Positions 26,206-37,462 of a stretch of DNA of 64,000 nucleotides are shown here, one piece after another. Made by a program: the position numbers and the translations under genes. The notes under the pieces were generated by a model. It was not told where the DNA came from and made no database searches. It was given only the letters and a program-made list of their open reading frames with translations. Source of the stretch: Tetraselmis striata (lineage: Eukaryota; Chlorophyta; Chlorodendrophyceae; Chlorodendrales; Chlorodendraceae); contig VCJN01001321.1 in NCBI GenBank assembly GCA_006384855.1, forward strand, positions 62,001 to 126,000. The letters are read 5' to 3'. Numbering within the stretch: position 1 is the stretch's first letter; the number at the start of each line of letters is the position of its first letter.

Positions 26206-26416
26206 CTCAACATCGAATCGTTTTCTTTTTGTATGCGGATTCGGCCTTAGGCATCCGCGAACTAGCAGCCGGTGCCCCTCGCAGCATGAATCCGAAAAAG
26301 GCATATTTCCTATTTTCAGCACGCTTTTTTATATAGCACTAAGTACTGCAAATCCCCAAGATGTTGGCGAACCGCCACCATGCGAGACGGCTCGCCGCTT
26401 TGCATGAAACATCAGC
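26206..26416 (+). repeat. Diverged dispersed repeat, copy 2
   Basis: Same block order as 1,946-2,130, with CGAATCGTTTTCT, TATGCGGATTCGGC, TGCCCCTCGCAGCATG and GCTCGCCGC conserved. Function unknown. Confidence 0.6.
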
Positions 26417-26612
26417 AGCGCAAAGATAATTTGGGCTAGTTAGGTTATCAATAGGCCATATTTACACATCATGTAGGTCTGTGTGGTAACCCTCTCGCAC
26501 CGTTGCCGCTGCAACACTTCATAATATTCTGACAATAATATTATTCGGCTGCTACCCGTACCTGCAGTGTGCCGATTTAGTGTTCTGATTCAAAAGCCGA
26601 TTTTGGCCGGTT

Positions 26613-26655
<43 letters not shown>

Positions 26656-27058
26656 AAATAAGAGCAAGTTCATGCGCGTATGTCAACTTTATCCGTCCAT
26701 ACTTAAGTTGTACAAGTAGACCCATTGCAGATTTGCAGGAGTGTGGAATCCAGAGAGCCGCAAGGATCAGTCGTAGTAGTAGCTACACTGTACAACCCTT
26801 CGTCCGCTGACTTGCCGACCCGTGGCCCGGCATCCGTCGATGGACGGGCGAACGGGCGACGGTCGTCTGGCGTTTGACGACGGACGAACGACGACGTCCG
26901 GGTCCGATCCACGCGGCGAGCGTTTAGTTGTTGTATCTCTGGACGGTCACATCACACATACTCAATGACATACAAACACAACGTGTGTTACCTAAGATAT
27001 GTATTGTTTCGCCTTGCTTTGCAGCAATTATTCAAACGAGTGCATGGGATCTAGTTTT

Positions 27059-27063
<5 letters not shown>

Positions 27064-27110
<47 letters not shown>

Positions 27111-27135
27111 AGCTTCCAAAGTGAGAGAGAGGGGC
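27064..27135. repeat. (GA)n microsatellite
   Basis: AG dinucleotides run with one interruption and are followed by further GAGAGAG short runs. Confidence 0.9.
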
Positions 27136-29232
27136 AAAGATAGCGAGAGGGCTTACTTTTTATCTGTATTTCTTGTAAATACGTTGGCCAAGTAGTGTTG
27201 ATCAACCTACACTCGTGCGAGGTAAGCGCCTTCCTATGATCCAACTATACCAGTGATACTATCCATAGGCAAATGCTAGCTCATCAGCGAGCTCCATGTG
27301 AGTGATGATGGCGACGGCCCGTCTGTGGTACACACGGCGTATCGAGATTTTACGCCTCGTGACATTACGCCTGATCATGGACGATGGGCAACAGAAGAAA
27401 TTTTGGATTCTTTTGACATTGAGCATTGAAACATTAGGATAATCATCGCCGTCCTCATTGATTTCCTGGTCTACTCATACTAATAAGATACTATGGTTTC
27501 TAATGAATTAGTCAAGAAGCGTCACGGAATCGTCAAGTCTACGTTGCTATCCAGGCGAATTACTCGAATAGCTTAATTCGTCGTACTTGTATTTGAAGAA
27601 TGCTACGACTAATGTGACCCTAACGGGAGGAGGCGGTCTTATGCGGGTTCGTGTAGTCGGGCCGTAAGTAAGACAGTTGGCCTGATTCCGTTGGGATTAT
27701 GAATCAAGTTGTCAGAATTATATTTCTTGTGAAGAATCACTACCCTAGCTACGGGGGTCCACCAAAGAGATGCATGGTCGTAATAAATATGCTTCGAAAC
27801 GGGATGTACCACTACTACGACGCAAGCACGGGAGATCAACTGAGCAACAAGGTGTAGCGGCACAAGAACGGCGTGAGCCGCGCGCCAGCGCCAAGAAGGC
27901 GGCGCAGACGCCGCGGAGAGGGCTTTGGCGACCAAAGCTACGCAACCCACTACTCGTTGCCGCTGTGTCTTGCGAGCATGCGGCAGTGGCCGGAGCCTCT
28001 ACGCCACGCATGCCGCGGATCCGCTTCCCGCCCGGATGCAAAACCGCAGGGCTCGCACATAAAAGCATATGTCCCACACACCATCGATCGACGGCGGGGC
28101 AGCCATCCCCCGACCTCCCTGGGGGAGTAGGCGGGTGTTGGTGCGATGGCGGGCTCACTCGCCTGAGCCGTTACCTCCCGCTGCAGTGATGCGAGCATGG
28201 GGCAGATGGTTGCATGGTGGCGGAAGCGAATTTACATACCGGGGCATACCTACAGCGACCATATAGGAAAACTTGCATTATGCATTGATGATGACGACAT
28301 GGGAATATGAAACACGGGCCGCGAAGTAGAGCATGCGAATAGACGCCAAGGCGGAGGAAGGTACCGCCCAATGTTTACTATTGTATGCACTATGGAAACT
28401 TTGAGAAATCAATAAAGATAGAGATGGGTTCTATGGTCATATTGAGATTGATAGAGGTTTGAATTACAAACGGGGCTAAGTACGACGGGTGTTACCCGAC
28501 GTTAACAAATTCTGCCATACGCGGCTAGGACGCTACTGCCGTGTGCCCACGTCCATCCCTCACCCCTATATGATGCCCCGCGACGCGGCGGTGTCTCCAC
28601 CTTCTACCTTTGCGCCACCTTCCGGCTAGCGGAACCCACCCTTCCCAACCCTTTCGTGCGTGCTATGGGGTCTTGTGAGCCCTTGTGCTAAACATTGTAA
28701 GAGATCCGACACTTTTTTGGTAGCCCCCTGCTGTGAGCCCCTTACTTTGCTAAGGGTTTATTGCATGGGAATGTAGCGACCAAGTGGCTGAAGGGCATCA
28801 CGGCATTTGGGTGATGCCATATTGCCATTAGGGGGGCTACTTCGCGAACGTTGGACACGACATTTTGGATCAACACGTCAGCATATGCGGTACACGGTAG
28901 CCCGTACTCCCTCGCGTACGCGAAGATTAAACCAAGATGTTGGTTCAATCTTCCCCAACTTGAGACCAAAAACGAAGTTGGGAGTAGAGATTGGAGGAAA
29001 CAAATCGTTTGTGTTTTTGAGCGGCGGCAGAATATATAGTCGTACTAGTCTTGCTACGGTTGCGGTGGTGGGACTACATGCATGGTGGGCCTGAGGCGGT
29101 GGAGGGCGCATCATGTCGAGCTCGCGCCATTTCAAACAGCCCGCCCGCAGCCGCACCCACCAGCTAGCCCACACCCATGCGATATGCCGCGTGGTAACGC
29201 TCCTGCTTCGTAAGACACCAGATCCGAGTCTT

Positions 29233-29455
29233 TGGTTGTGGACGATGTGAAGCTAAAGGTGTCGCCCACGGAGTGGAAGCGACAATGTGATTTGGACCCG
29301 CATTAGATCTCAACGCTGCTGCACGCCACCGACGCTGCCCGTATCTGCGAGGTCCGGAAGCATGCGAACCAATTCGGATCCAGCAAGGCCCCTCTTAGGA
29401 AGAAGTTAGAGAGGAAACTGCGGAAGCTCGCCCCGGTCGAGGACGAGAAGCTTCC
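29233..29455 (+). pseudogene. Possible decayed coding fragment, unknown family
   Basis: One frame reads as a Lys/Arg-rich peptide (DDVKLKVSPTEWKRQCDL, a stop, then ISTLLHATDAARICEVRKHA and a basic tail) broken by one TAG. The composition is protein-like and unlike the surrounding DNA, but I recognise no family. It may be a remnant of a mobile-element ORF. Confidence 0.25.
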
Positions 29456-29861
29456 TCATGGGGGGAGGGGGGGCGACGATGCTGCAAGAGCGGTCGGGCG
29501 CGATCGTGACGGCGTGGCCGGCATGGGACGCATGTAAACAACTAAAAACCGCGACAGCATTAACGACTCCACGTAGCAAGCAATGCTGAATGGGCCGCGC
29601 GCGACGTGGCACGCTAATATGTTGAACCAATGCTTGATCCAAAGTTGCGAAGGCCCCGTATTGAGAACGAATCATCTAGTCGTTCCTTTGTCGTGATGCA
29701 CATGGTAAAATAAAGTCCGACCCGGGTCATCGGCCGGAGCCGCCCAGCGCTATACTTCTTCCGCCGACTGCAGTGATAGGTCTGGCATAACCATTCGAAC
29801 ATTGGCTAGTGATGCTGCACTGATGCACGTGGTATGTGTTCCGGCATACATACAATAATAC

Positions 29862-32313
29862 ATGAGCTAGCTGCAGGAGGCGATATCAGAAAATCACCAA
29901 AAAACACAATCGGAAAGGTCCTCTACAAGAGCTGCGAGGTGGAAGCAGTAGCAAGAGAAGATGAAGAATGGGCACGAGCCCACGCATTGGACTTGGCCAT
30001 ATGCACACCGGCAGAGAGAATGCCGCCCAGGGTACCATGCACGCAAGCAGAGACCCGCTGCAACGGCCCCCGCCGTGTGCGCGACAGGTGACGGCGGAAC
30101 TCAGCAGGTTGGCTAGTGACAAAGTTCCGAAGTGCCTGAACGGACTGACCACGAAGGAAGCATGAGGTCGGGGCGGAAGGACCGCCATGCAAGTTGCGCA
30201 CAGCCAACAACACCGCGAAGATGCAGACCACGGTCAAAGCGGACTTCCCGAGACTGCCGCGGTCCTCAACCACAAAAGGGTAGTACCGGTGAACACCCTG
30301 CACTGCGGCGGGAGACGCCCGGTCCGCTGCCAACTTACCATGCTCCGCCTCGGTCGCCGCGATCCCCGGGGTGCACCAGCGGGGGTCGTTGCTCCAAGTA
30401 GGGGTCGTAGAGGACACGCATGCGAAATCGATAATGTAATCGCACGCCCCCCCCCCCCCCCCTCCCCACCCCGCCAGCGTCAAGTCCGACGGCCGCGAGC
30501 GGTCCGTTGGGCGCAGCCCACTCGTCTCAAGGGTCAAGTCGCCGGCTCCCGAGCGGTCCCGGTCAAGCACCGCCCCCGCGTCAATTGCCACAGACGCCCA
30601 CAGATTCTTCAAAGCGGTATGCATGCGGTGCTTGTGGTGCGCTACGGGGCAGATGGGTAGATGATCCACAATGAAATCCGTAGCGCTCCGATTCGAGCCA
30701 TCCGTAGAGCAAAGCCATAAGGGATCAATACCACACGTGGGGCCATGGCAAGTGACAAGCGCGGAACCATCGCGCGGGCAAAGGCCCAGCACCCGCGCAG
30801 CGGCGGCCGAATAAGCAGCATGGGGAATCTTGCGGGTTGACTCGTGATCGGACTGAAAAAGCGATAGGGGGCCCGGCCCGCAGGCGCTGTACATGCGCAG
30901 GGTATCAAGTCGCGAGGCTGCAACACCAGTACGCCGGAAGTTGAGATCGAGGGCCACGAAGTCACGCAAGCGAATCGCACGGTTGAGGTGGCTTTCGACA
31001 ACCATGGACGTGGGTTGATCATTGTAGGCAGCACCCGAACCCGTACCCGAGGGCGGAGCAGTAGAACCTGGCAGCGATTGCAGGGAGGGAAACAATTGAT
31101 GCTGACGGAGGGGGAGCCACTAATTTGCGGGGCGACGGTGTCTTGAGAGCTACAAAAGCGCATGTAGTAACGATATTGGCAGTACTCGTACCACCGATAG
31201 GAAGCGATTGCTGGGCAGCGGGGGCGGCCTCACCAGTACCAACTCTAAGAGGAGTGGCCGTAAAAGGAGATGTGGTGACGCGCAACCCTCCGCTAGTGCT
31301 CGTACCCGTACGGGCCGTAGTACCAGCTGCCGGATCCGATGCAGCGGTGGTCGTAGCATTACTGACCGTAAGTAACTCGAAGATCTCGTGGGCGTGCCCA
31401 TACGCCGCGCGTGCGCGCCGCATATCATCCAGATATCATATCACTATCGAACATATGTTGGTGGAGTGCCCGCGGTGGGGGTATCACCGTCATAATTTTG
31501 GGTTGTTAGTTCCGGAGTTCAGGGATTTTATTAGTAGTCAGGTTAGTGCGTCAACACCTGAGGACTTAACTGCCTTTATTTTGGGCGGGGTCCCCCCCTC
31601 CCTTCACGGCGCCCTGGATTTTACTGGGAATGGGAAATTTTTCCAGCTATGGCGTCGGGCCCTCCCTCACATTGCCTTTTTTGTTGCACATGTATCGCAC
31701 TCCCGAAATGCTTTGCTCCGCGGGTTGGGGCTTGCCCCAACTCGCATTACTCGAATGGGCCGACGCCCAAACGGGTAGGGCGGACCTTTCGTGGTCAGTG
31801 CCGGGTATTTTGATGGCAGTGTTTTAGACGGTGATCCAACAGTGTTGGAAATTCCGTCACTGGCCTTCAATTAGTCTTGCGAAATGCTTCGGCAATTTGC
31901 TTGATGACTATAACGGAGCGTCGCCTACCCAGGGCTTTCCGTAACTGGATTGCTGCCTAAACGGCCGTCGTAGAGACGCTGCAAGGGTTTCACTGGTGCC
32001 AGTCCTGTCCCGGGGGCGAAAAAAAAAATCATCCAGAGGTAACGTGATGAGGGCCCGTACAGTCTCGTACACGCGGCGCGTCTCACGCGCCCATGGCAAA
32101 GCACTCGTAGCCACAGACGACACATGGCGTGGACCGCCTCGTACAAGGGGCCGAGGACGAGCCCGTACTCCCGTACGTACCAGCTTTGGCAGGACAACCG
32201 ATTGCGCGGAATAAAACGCCGCAGGAGGGGCCTTGGACTGCAGCAAGGCCAAATTCATACCGCCAAAATCCGCGGGCATACTCATCTGAATGATCGTAGC
32301 CTCCATGTGCGGC
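29862..32313 (-). pseudogene. Non-LTR retrotransposon copy 3: 5'-truncated, carries the endonuclease part only
   Basis: The minus strand matches the second half of the intact element at 37,463-40,495. It begins at the segment equivalent to its MEAAIVQMSMPADFGG and runs to the shared 3' end GCTAGCTCA (29,862-29,870). The RT core (D..NAFN, FADD) is absent, so this is a 5'-truncated copy. The endonuclease region is still open as 390 codons (31,095-29,923), including RPSDLTLAG and DYIIDFACVSS. A 595-bp piece of another LINE interrupts it at 31,433-32,027, and further frameshifts occur near 31,100 and 32,200. Confidence 0.88.
31433..32027 (+). mobile_element. 5'-truncated LINE of a second family, poly(A) tail, 9-bp target duplication
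   Basis: It is flanked on both sides by ATCATCCAG (31,424-31,432 and 32,028-32,036) and ends in A9, the signature of target-primed reverse transcription. The plus frame up to a stop at 31,778 reads as the C-terminal tail of a LINE ORF2: EHMLVECPRWGYHRHNFG resembles the zinc-knuckle-like H...C end of such proteins, followed by about 90 residues. Bases 31,779-32,018 would be its 3' UTR. It sits inside retrotransposon copy 3 in opposite orientation, so it inserted later. Confidence 0.82.
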
Positions 32314-33059
32314 ATACATACCATATCTATATATGTGGTATCCGATGAGTACTAGTGTGATGTAAGGATTCATCCAAGAACATGGTGGTCCTCGCCCCTC
32401 CTGGCGGCTTATAATATGCTGAATTGCGAGAGGGTGTGGGGGGTAAAGGTAGTACATCAGGGTCGTAGTCGCTACGGGCTGACAGGTTCCCCTACCTCTT
32501 GGGTTGAGCGGAGGAAAAGGACCGCGTCCGAAATCGCCTGGAATATGAGAGAATTGATACCGGTAGGTTATAATACGGTTTTATGACGGATTTTTAGGCG
32601 TCCTCCGTCCGTCCTCCGTCCTACATCATACGCGCTTCGTGTATGAACCGGCATACGTTCGGTATTCGCTCGTTTTATTTCACGGTACAGGTACGTGTAC
32701 GGCTCATTTCTGAATGTACGCGCGTGTATTCTAGCCCAGGCACGTCATATATCCGTCTGATACGCCAAAATAACGCGGTACCGCAGCGCGTTTTTACTAC
32801 TGCTGAATCAGCAAGCGAGACGTGCCCGCCTCTTTTATACAGCGACTCGACGCGGCAGTCCAAGTATGGGATATATGCTGTAAAATGATGATGTAAAAGG
32901 GGGTCGCCGCGGTGCGGGGGCAGTCCGCCGACCCGGGGCCCGGCGTCCGTCGACGGACGGGCGACGGTCGAACGACGGCGTCCGGCGTCCGGTGCCGGTA
33001 CAGGCGGCGGGCATGGCGATTCGCGGCGTGCCCGCCCCGTAGACCTGACGACCAGCCTG

Positions 33060-33190
33060 ACCTGCGCGGCCTCGTGCGGGATGCGGGCCGCCTGTAGGCG
33101 GCTTGTACTGTATTGCTGATCTTGTAATGCTGCTTTTTTGGGGGGGTGGGGGGGGGGGGGGGGGGCGGTAATACTGCTTTTAGTTAGCGG
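33060..33190 (-). repeat. Inverted partial copy of repeat unit U
   Basis: Its reverse complement matches 36,780-36,890: CTAAAAGCAGTATTACC, ATTACAAGATCAGCAA and GCGGCCCGCATCCCGCAC. A G tract of about 26 bases has expanded in the middle of this copy. Confidence 0.7.
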
Positions 33191-33261
33191 TGGGTTGGGT
33201 ACTAGCCTTTTTGTATGAGTTCCATGGTCGATCCGACCATCAGACCCGGGAACTTATGCTG

Positions 33262-33335
33262 ACCAAGGCGCTCAGTGGTAGAGCGAGTGACTACGAGTAT
33301 GTAAGTCGGTGGCTCGAGACCGGCCGGGCCGTGAG
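33262..33335 (+). other. tRNA-like segment (pseudo-tRNA or SINE head)
   Basis: GCGCTCAGTGGTAGAGC fits an internal A box and GGTGGCTCGAGACCG fits a B box, at roughly tRNA spacing. An acceptor stem and a 7-nt anticodon loop cannot be formed cleanly, so a SINE promoter is more likely than a working tRNA. Confidence 0.4.
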
Positions 33336-33540
33336 AGCTTAGTCGTCACTGCATATTCGTACCGGTCCTGTCTCATCTCGTAACAAAGACGCAGTGATTC
33401 AGTACCGGGGTACGTCACGAATCGAATGAGGACCTGAAAAATGGGCCAACGCGCGGATAGGCGGGCTGGTCCCAGCTCGCCTATATAGGCCGTCTGTCCG
33501 GATTACGAGTACCCGTACCCGTAATACCGGCAAAACTTTT

Positions 33541-33784
33541 CGCTCGGTAGAGCGCGGTCGTCTCGTATGCGAGAGACCCGGGTTCGATTCGTGGCTGATG
33601 TATTTCGGCAATATCGGCCCGGCGTGTCCCGGGTTTACCCGGTTGATGCATTAGCCCTACGGGGTTCGAATGAGGCAATGGCCTATGGGCTATTCCAGAC
33701 CTACGACTGCAGTTGGCGCACGAGGTCAAGTGCTGGGGCGGCTTCGGCCGATGTCCCGGGGCGAACTTTACTTTACTCTTACTA
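33541..33784 (+). mobile_element. tRNA-derived SINE, copy 2, broken at its 3' end by a DNA transposon
   Basis: The tRNA-like head has CGCTCGGTAGAGCG (A box) and GGGTTCGATTC (B box), but the anticodon arm closes on only 4 bases, so it is not a functional tRNA. The body, 33,601-33,775, aligns block by block with 3,362-3,560 (GTCCCGGGTTTACC, GGGGCGGCTTCGGCCG). A TA-flanked transposon begins at 33,785. Confidence 0.65.
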
Positions 33785-36670
33785 CAGGGGAGGTTCATTG
33801 AAGAATGTACTTTTACTTATTCTAGGTTGTTCTCGCACCGTTTCTGAGTCAAATTCAAAACTGATGAAACCATATTGCAAGATTTTTCAAGCTCTTCATG
33901 TACCTTTTTGGTCCAAAACAAAAAGCCCTAGGGCTAGTGAGATAGGTTTTCAAAACCTCTAGGGTTTTATGTATTGCTCTATAACCCTAGCTTTTTGGGA
34001 TGGACCAAAATGTCTGGCCATGCCCACAAGGTGCTTTGTTACATCCCGAAGCCATATGCACAGTGGCCAAAAAGTGGAGCGAGAAAAGCCCAAGATGTCA
34101 TTCTCATAACAAGGGTTTTATTAGGGCTACATGATTTTGACACTACTGTAATATACTGCGATAATTTGCCGAAAATGCCACCCGCGTGTTTTGCTAATTT
34201 ATATGCGGCGCGGGTACCTTACGATGCCCCCCCCCACCCCGCCCCCCAAATTTGTTGCTGCTGCTGAGACGACATGCGCTGCCACAGCTCCATACTTCCC
34301 ACAGCCAGGAACGTCAGCATCGCTCACCGTCACACGCTGGATGGATGTTGGCAAATCCGTGCAAGGAAGCGGCTGCCGGGGAATTATTGGATGTGGTGCC
34401 CAAGCGGGTTGTGCGCAAGCTCGGCACACTCCAGGCACACACCTTAGACGGATTCTGCAATATTTACATGCGAGTTTCAACCTCAACCGGTCATATGGTT
34501 TCCAACAGTGGTTATGCCTATTGTTTTTTGAACCTAAGCTAACTGAGGAGAGGTGCTGCACCGCAGCTTCGGATAAAATACCATATCCTCCCAGGCGGGT
34601 CAATAGCATTTCATCCAACCTCGGACGTGCGAATCTGCAGATGATACGCACACCATGCACATCCGTACATTCGCATCATGCGTTGATGTCGATAATAATT
34701 TAGACAGCAGGCAAGCAACTTTTGCTTATATTCCAAATGACATCGGATCATTACATGCCGAACCGGTGCAAATGCTAGAACAATACCTGAAGGTATTTCG
34801 GTCTCCGACTGGCGGTTTCTTGCTCACTCCACCAACGACATCGGGGTTGACGATGGTGAGAGCTGCAAGTGCAACATGCCACTGCTCAGAAGCGGGCAGG
34901 ACGAGAGCGCTTTCAAGGCGTTTGCAAGGTCCAAGCGTGTTTTGGTACGTTTGGGTAGTGAACGACAAGATGCCTCTCTACAAGAAGGGCAAGGGCACTG
35001 GCGAGATGGCTTCAGCGTTCACTGACGAGTGCTCAAGCTCCCACCTGCTCCACTGGAGAAGACCAATGCTTGGCGTGCTGAGCAGCTCCCGCCACGGCCG
35101 CCTTTGGAGGCGAGTCCAGGGCTCATGTACATGCGGTACGGCACATGTGTGTGGTGGACATACGACAGCTTCGCTGAGCAAGTGGAGGCAATGATGGATT
35201 GCTACGAGGTACTCTTCCCGGAGTTTCAAATTTGCATCAAGGTTGATCACAGCCAGGGCCATGCAAAGAAAAGGGTGGGAGCGCTGTGTGTCACCGACAT
35301 GAACTTGAAATGGGGCGGCAAGAAGGATCCCATTCGTCCTGGAGAAGGGTCCTGGATGACGAATGATTGCGTCTGCAGTCATCAGCCTGCGATGATGACA
35401 GAAATACGTAAGTGCGCTGCTCCATTGTGTTGTTGTGTTGCTGCATGTATATTGATTCGAGCAAACATGCATAGCACAATCCTTCACATGAAAAGTGCTG
35501 ACTGACGTGACACTCAATTGTATGCACGCCCCGATGGCACTGTCACTCACCACGATTGCCGCGTCTGTGCTGTCACTGTTCAACACTTCGTTTTCCCAGA
35601 GCCTCAGTCAGGTGCTCCGCCATCTCCACCTCCTTGGTACCACCCCGATGCCCCGCCATTTGACATCACCGGCACTAACTCCAAGGGCGAGGTAGTGGTG
35701 ACACAGCCTGGATATGTGGGCAAGAACAAGGGGGTCAAGCAAGTTCTGTGGGAGCGCGGTCTGTGGGAAATTGGCATGTAGCTTGAGAGCGCTCACAAGG
35801 TGCTAGCCAACCTTGAAGACCTCAAGTCGGAGAAGTCTGCGTTGGAGGAGCTAGTCAACAGCCGAGGGCACGTTCTTCTCATGAGCCCGAAAGATCACCC
35901 TGAGCTTGCTGGCAAGGGCGTGGAGTACGCTTGGGGAGCTGCCAAGCTGCTCTTCCGCAAGATCAATCACTGCAAGGTGAAGAACATGCACATCAACATC
36001 CTTCGAGTTATGGACACCGACTACCTCACGTTTGAGAGACGCCGCTAGTTTGCAAGGAAAGCACGAGACTAAAGGAACGCCTACGATTGCTACAAGGTGG
36101 GGCTCGAGCAGGTGGAAGGGATAAAGACACACTCGAAGGCTCATCGTTGCACGATGCACCTGGACACGGGTTTCTTGATGCGCACCTTGGACATCGACAT
36201 CCCACAGACGGGCGCGGCCTTGCGGACTGCCGTCCGGAGCACCCAAGCCGCCCTCGATCGCCGAGACAGCGCAGCTGAGGCACCGAAGTCCAGCAGTTGG
36301 GTATTGGGTGACGGACTGCACAACTGTGGGCTGCGTGCACGAACTGGTGAATGCGCCATCCTGGGCTGGTCCGACCCGCCGAGCGGCGACGCGCGCTGCA
36401 GAATTTATTTTCCGGAATTTACATTATATCGAATAGTATTCGTATTATCATTTGTAATTAAAGCGACATCGCCGACTAATAACCGCAAAAGGGGGTGGTC
36501 TTTGCCTTGTTCCTGAGCACGAATGGGGACCAAACTCGAAAATCCCAACGGACAAAAGTTGCCTTTGCAGGTGGGCTTTCAGGCGCAACTTGTCCGACTT
36601 CATTCTGTTAAGTATCGGCGTCAAAAATTCTGGCACAAGTAAAAGTACATTCTTAAGTGAACCTCCCCTG
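33785..36670 (+). mobile_element. DDE transposon A, TA target duplication, complete ends
   Basis: The ends are inverted repeats: CAGGGGAGGTTCA.TGAAGAA-like at 33,785 and its complement ending TGAACCTCCCCTG at 36,670. TA lies directly outside each end (33,783-33,784 and 36,671-36,672). TA duplication and a CAG start are typical of the IS630-Tc1-mariner superfamily. The interior holds a broken DDE transposase. The element interrupts a SINE, so it is younger than that insertion. Bases 34,292-36,670 recur almost unchanged 6,273 bp downstream. Confidence 0.8.
34870..36190 (+). pseudogene. DDE-superfamily transposase, inactivated (copy A)
   Basis: Frame-by-frame reading gives successive transposase segments: DESAFKAFARSKRV (first Asp at 34,900), WVVNDKMPLYKKGKGTGEM, AWRAEQLPPRPPLEASPGL, then IKVDHSQGHAKKR (second Asp at 35,245). 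NLKWGGKKDPIR, GYVGKNKGVKQVLWERGLW and ELAGKGVEYAWGAAK (Glu at 35,923) follow. This order matches a DDE family I know from fungi and algae. Frameshifts separate the first three segments, and stops occur at 35,779 and 36,046, with a third just after. A good donor (ACGTAAGTG at 35,406) suggests a spliced gene originally. It cannot make an intact transposase. Confidence 0.8.
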
Positions 36671-36890
36671 TAGCCTTTTTGTAATGCACACCAGTAGTCA
36701 GCGGCAAGCTTTTACGCGGCTTGTAGATTTAATCTGTTTTACAAATTAATACGTCTCTTAAAAAAACAAATTACTGACAAATCTAACGCTAAAAGCAGTA
36801 TTACCCGGAAAAAACACAGTGTTACAAGATCAGCAACACTACAAACCGGCTAAAAGCGGCCCGCATCCCGCACCAGGCTCAACCCAAGAG
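36671..36890 (+). repeat. Repeat unit U with internal inverted repeat
   Basis: The segment follows the right end of transposon A and precedes retrotransposon copy 1. It contains GCTTTTACGCGGCTTGTAG and, about 110 bases on, its near-complement CTACAAACCGGCTAAAAGC. It recurs at 42,944-43,158, in split form at 43,563-44,610, and inverted at 33,060-33,190. It may be part of the retrotransposon's 5' region or an older element. Confidence 0.6.
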
Positions 36891-36974
36891 GTAGGGGCAC
36901 CTCCACAAATCCCCGGCGCGAAGCGCCGCTTAGTACCCTATTCATAGTATTAATTCGCGGTTCTGGCGGGGGCG

Positions 36975-37442
36975 GTGGTGGAGGTGGGCGCGCGGCGCTG
37001 CGATGGCGCGGGTGCAGTCGTCGACGCCCGGGATGGCGGCGAGTTACACAATTACCATATGGAGGCGGGGGAGCTGCCGGCGGGCACGTCTCGGAGTGCC
37101 CGCCGGCTGAAGCGCCGGCGATCTGCGAGGGCGCGGGCGGCTTTTGCAGATGAGGCTGCGGAGGGGGGCGCCGATGCTGCGGCGGATGGGGTGTCGCCGG
37201 CAGTGGTAGATGCTCACCGCCGGGCGGCGAAACTCACCGTTGTGCAGGAGCTGCGCCGCGCTCGCCAGGCGCCGGATACCGCCGACCGCGGTATGGTGTC
37301 CGACGCCGCTACGGCGCCCCCTGTCCTGGAAGGCCTCCATCCGCCTCCTCCCCCCACCGACCCGGAGTACTCTCCCCCCCCCCCCCCCCCCCCCGAGGAA
37401 CCGCCGGACCTGCGGCGGGCGCCGCCGTCGTGGGGTATGTAG
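36975..37442 (+). CDS. Retrotransposon N-terminal ORF (basic, Ala/Arg-rich, with C tract)
   Basis: A 155-codon frame (first ATG-like codon is GTG) with an Arg-rich segment (RSARRLKRRRSARARAA), then a Pro run made by a C tract at about 37,376-37,394, and a stop. In copy 2 the equivalent frame runs on to 192 codons because the C tract differs in length. It probably is the N-terminal part of the same polyprotein, now out of frame. No domain recognised. Confidence 0.45.
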   Translation: MVEVGARRCDGAGAVVDARDGGELHNYHMEAGELPAGTSRSARRLKRRRSARARAAFADEAAEGGADAAADGVSPAVVDAHRRAAKLTVVQELRRARQAPDTADRGMVSDAATAPPVLEGLHPPPPPTDPEYSPPPPPPPEEPPDLRRAPPSWGM

Positions 37443-37462
37443 CAATGCGGTGAGGTTCGGCG

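Larger units (their letters stand above)
25731..29850. other. Intergenic DNA with G32 and (GA)n tracts
   Basis: The interval holds a T10-G32 tract (about 26,612-26,654), GA repeats (27,064-27,113) and a diverged repeat at 26,206-26,416. A 75-bp segment at about 26,812-26,890 is also found near 32,925. Open frames at 27,640-28,200 on both strands look fortuitous. Confidence 0.5.
32314..33540. other. Repeat-rich intergenic DNA
   Basis: No gene recognised. The segment includes a 75-bp repeat (about 32,925-33,000) shared with 26,812-26,890 and containing CCGTCGACGG. It also includes an inverted partial copy of repeat unit U (33,060-33,190), a G tract at about 33,130-33,165 and a tRNA-like segment (33,262-33,335). 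Confidence 0.55.

Noticed and set aside
27639-28198. Overlapping open frames on both strands
   Set aside because: Mutually overlapping, no homology signal, composition of intergenic DNA.
33541-33595. Possible tRNA gene
   Set aside because: A and B boxes are present but the anticodon arm has a 4-base loop, there is no acceptor stem, and the flanking body is shared with another locus, so it is a SINE head.
33800-34210. CCCTAG and CTAGGG runs suggestive of telomeric repeats
   Set aside because: Only scattered single units within the transposon's left non-coding part, not a tandem telomeric array.
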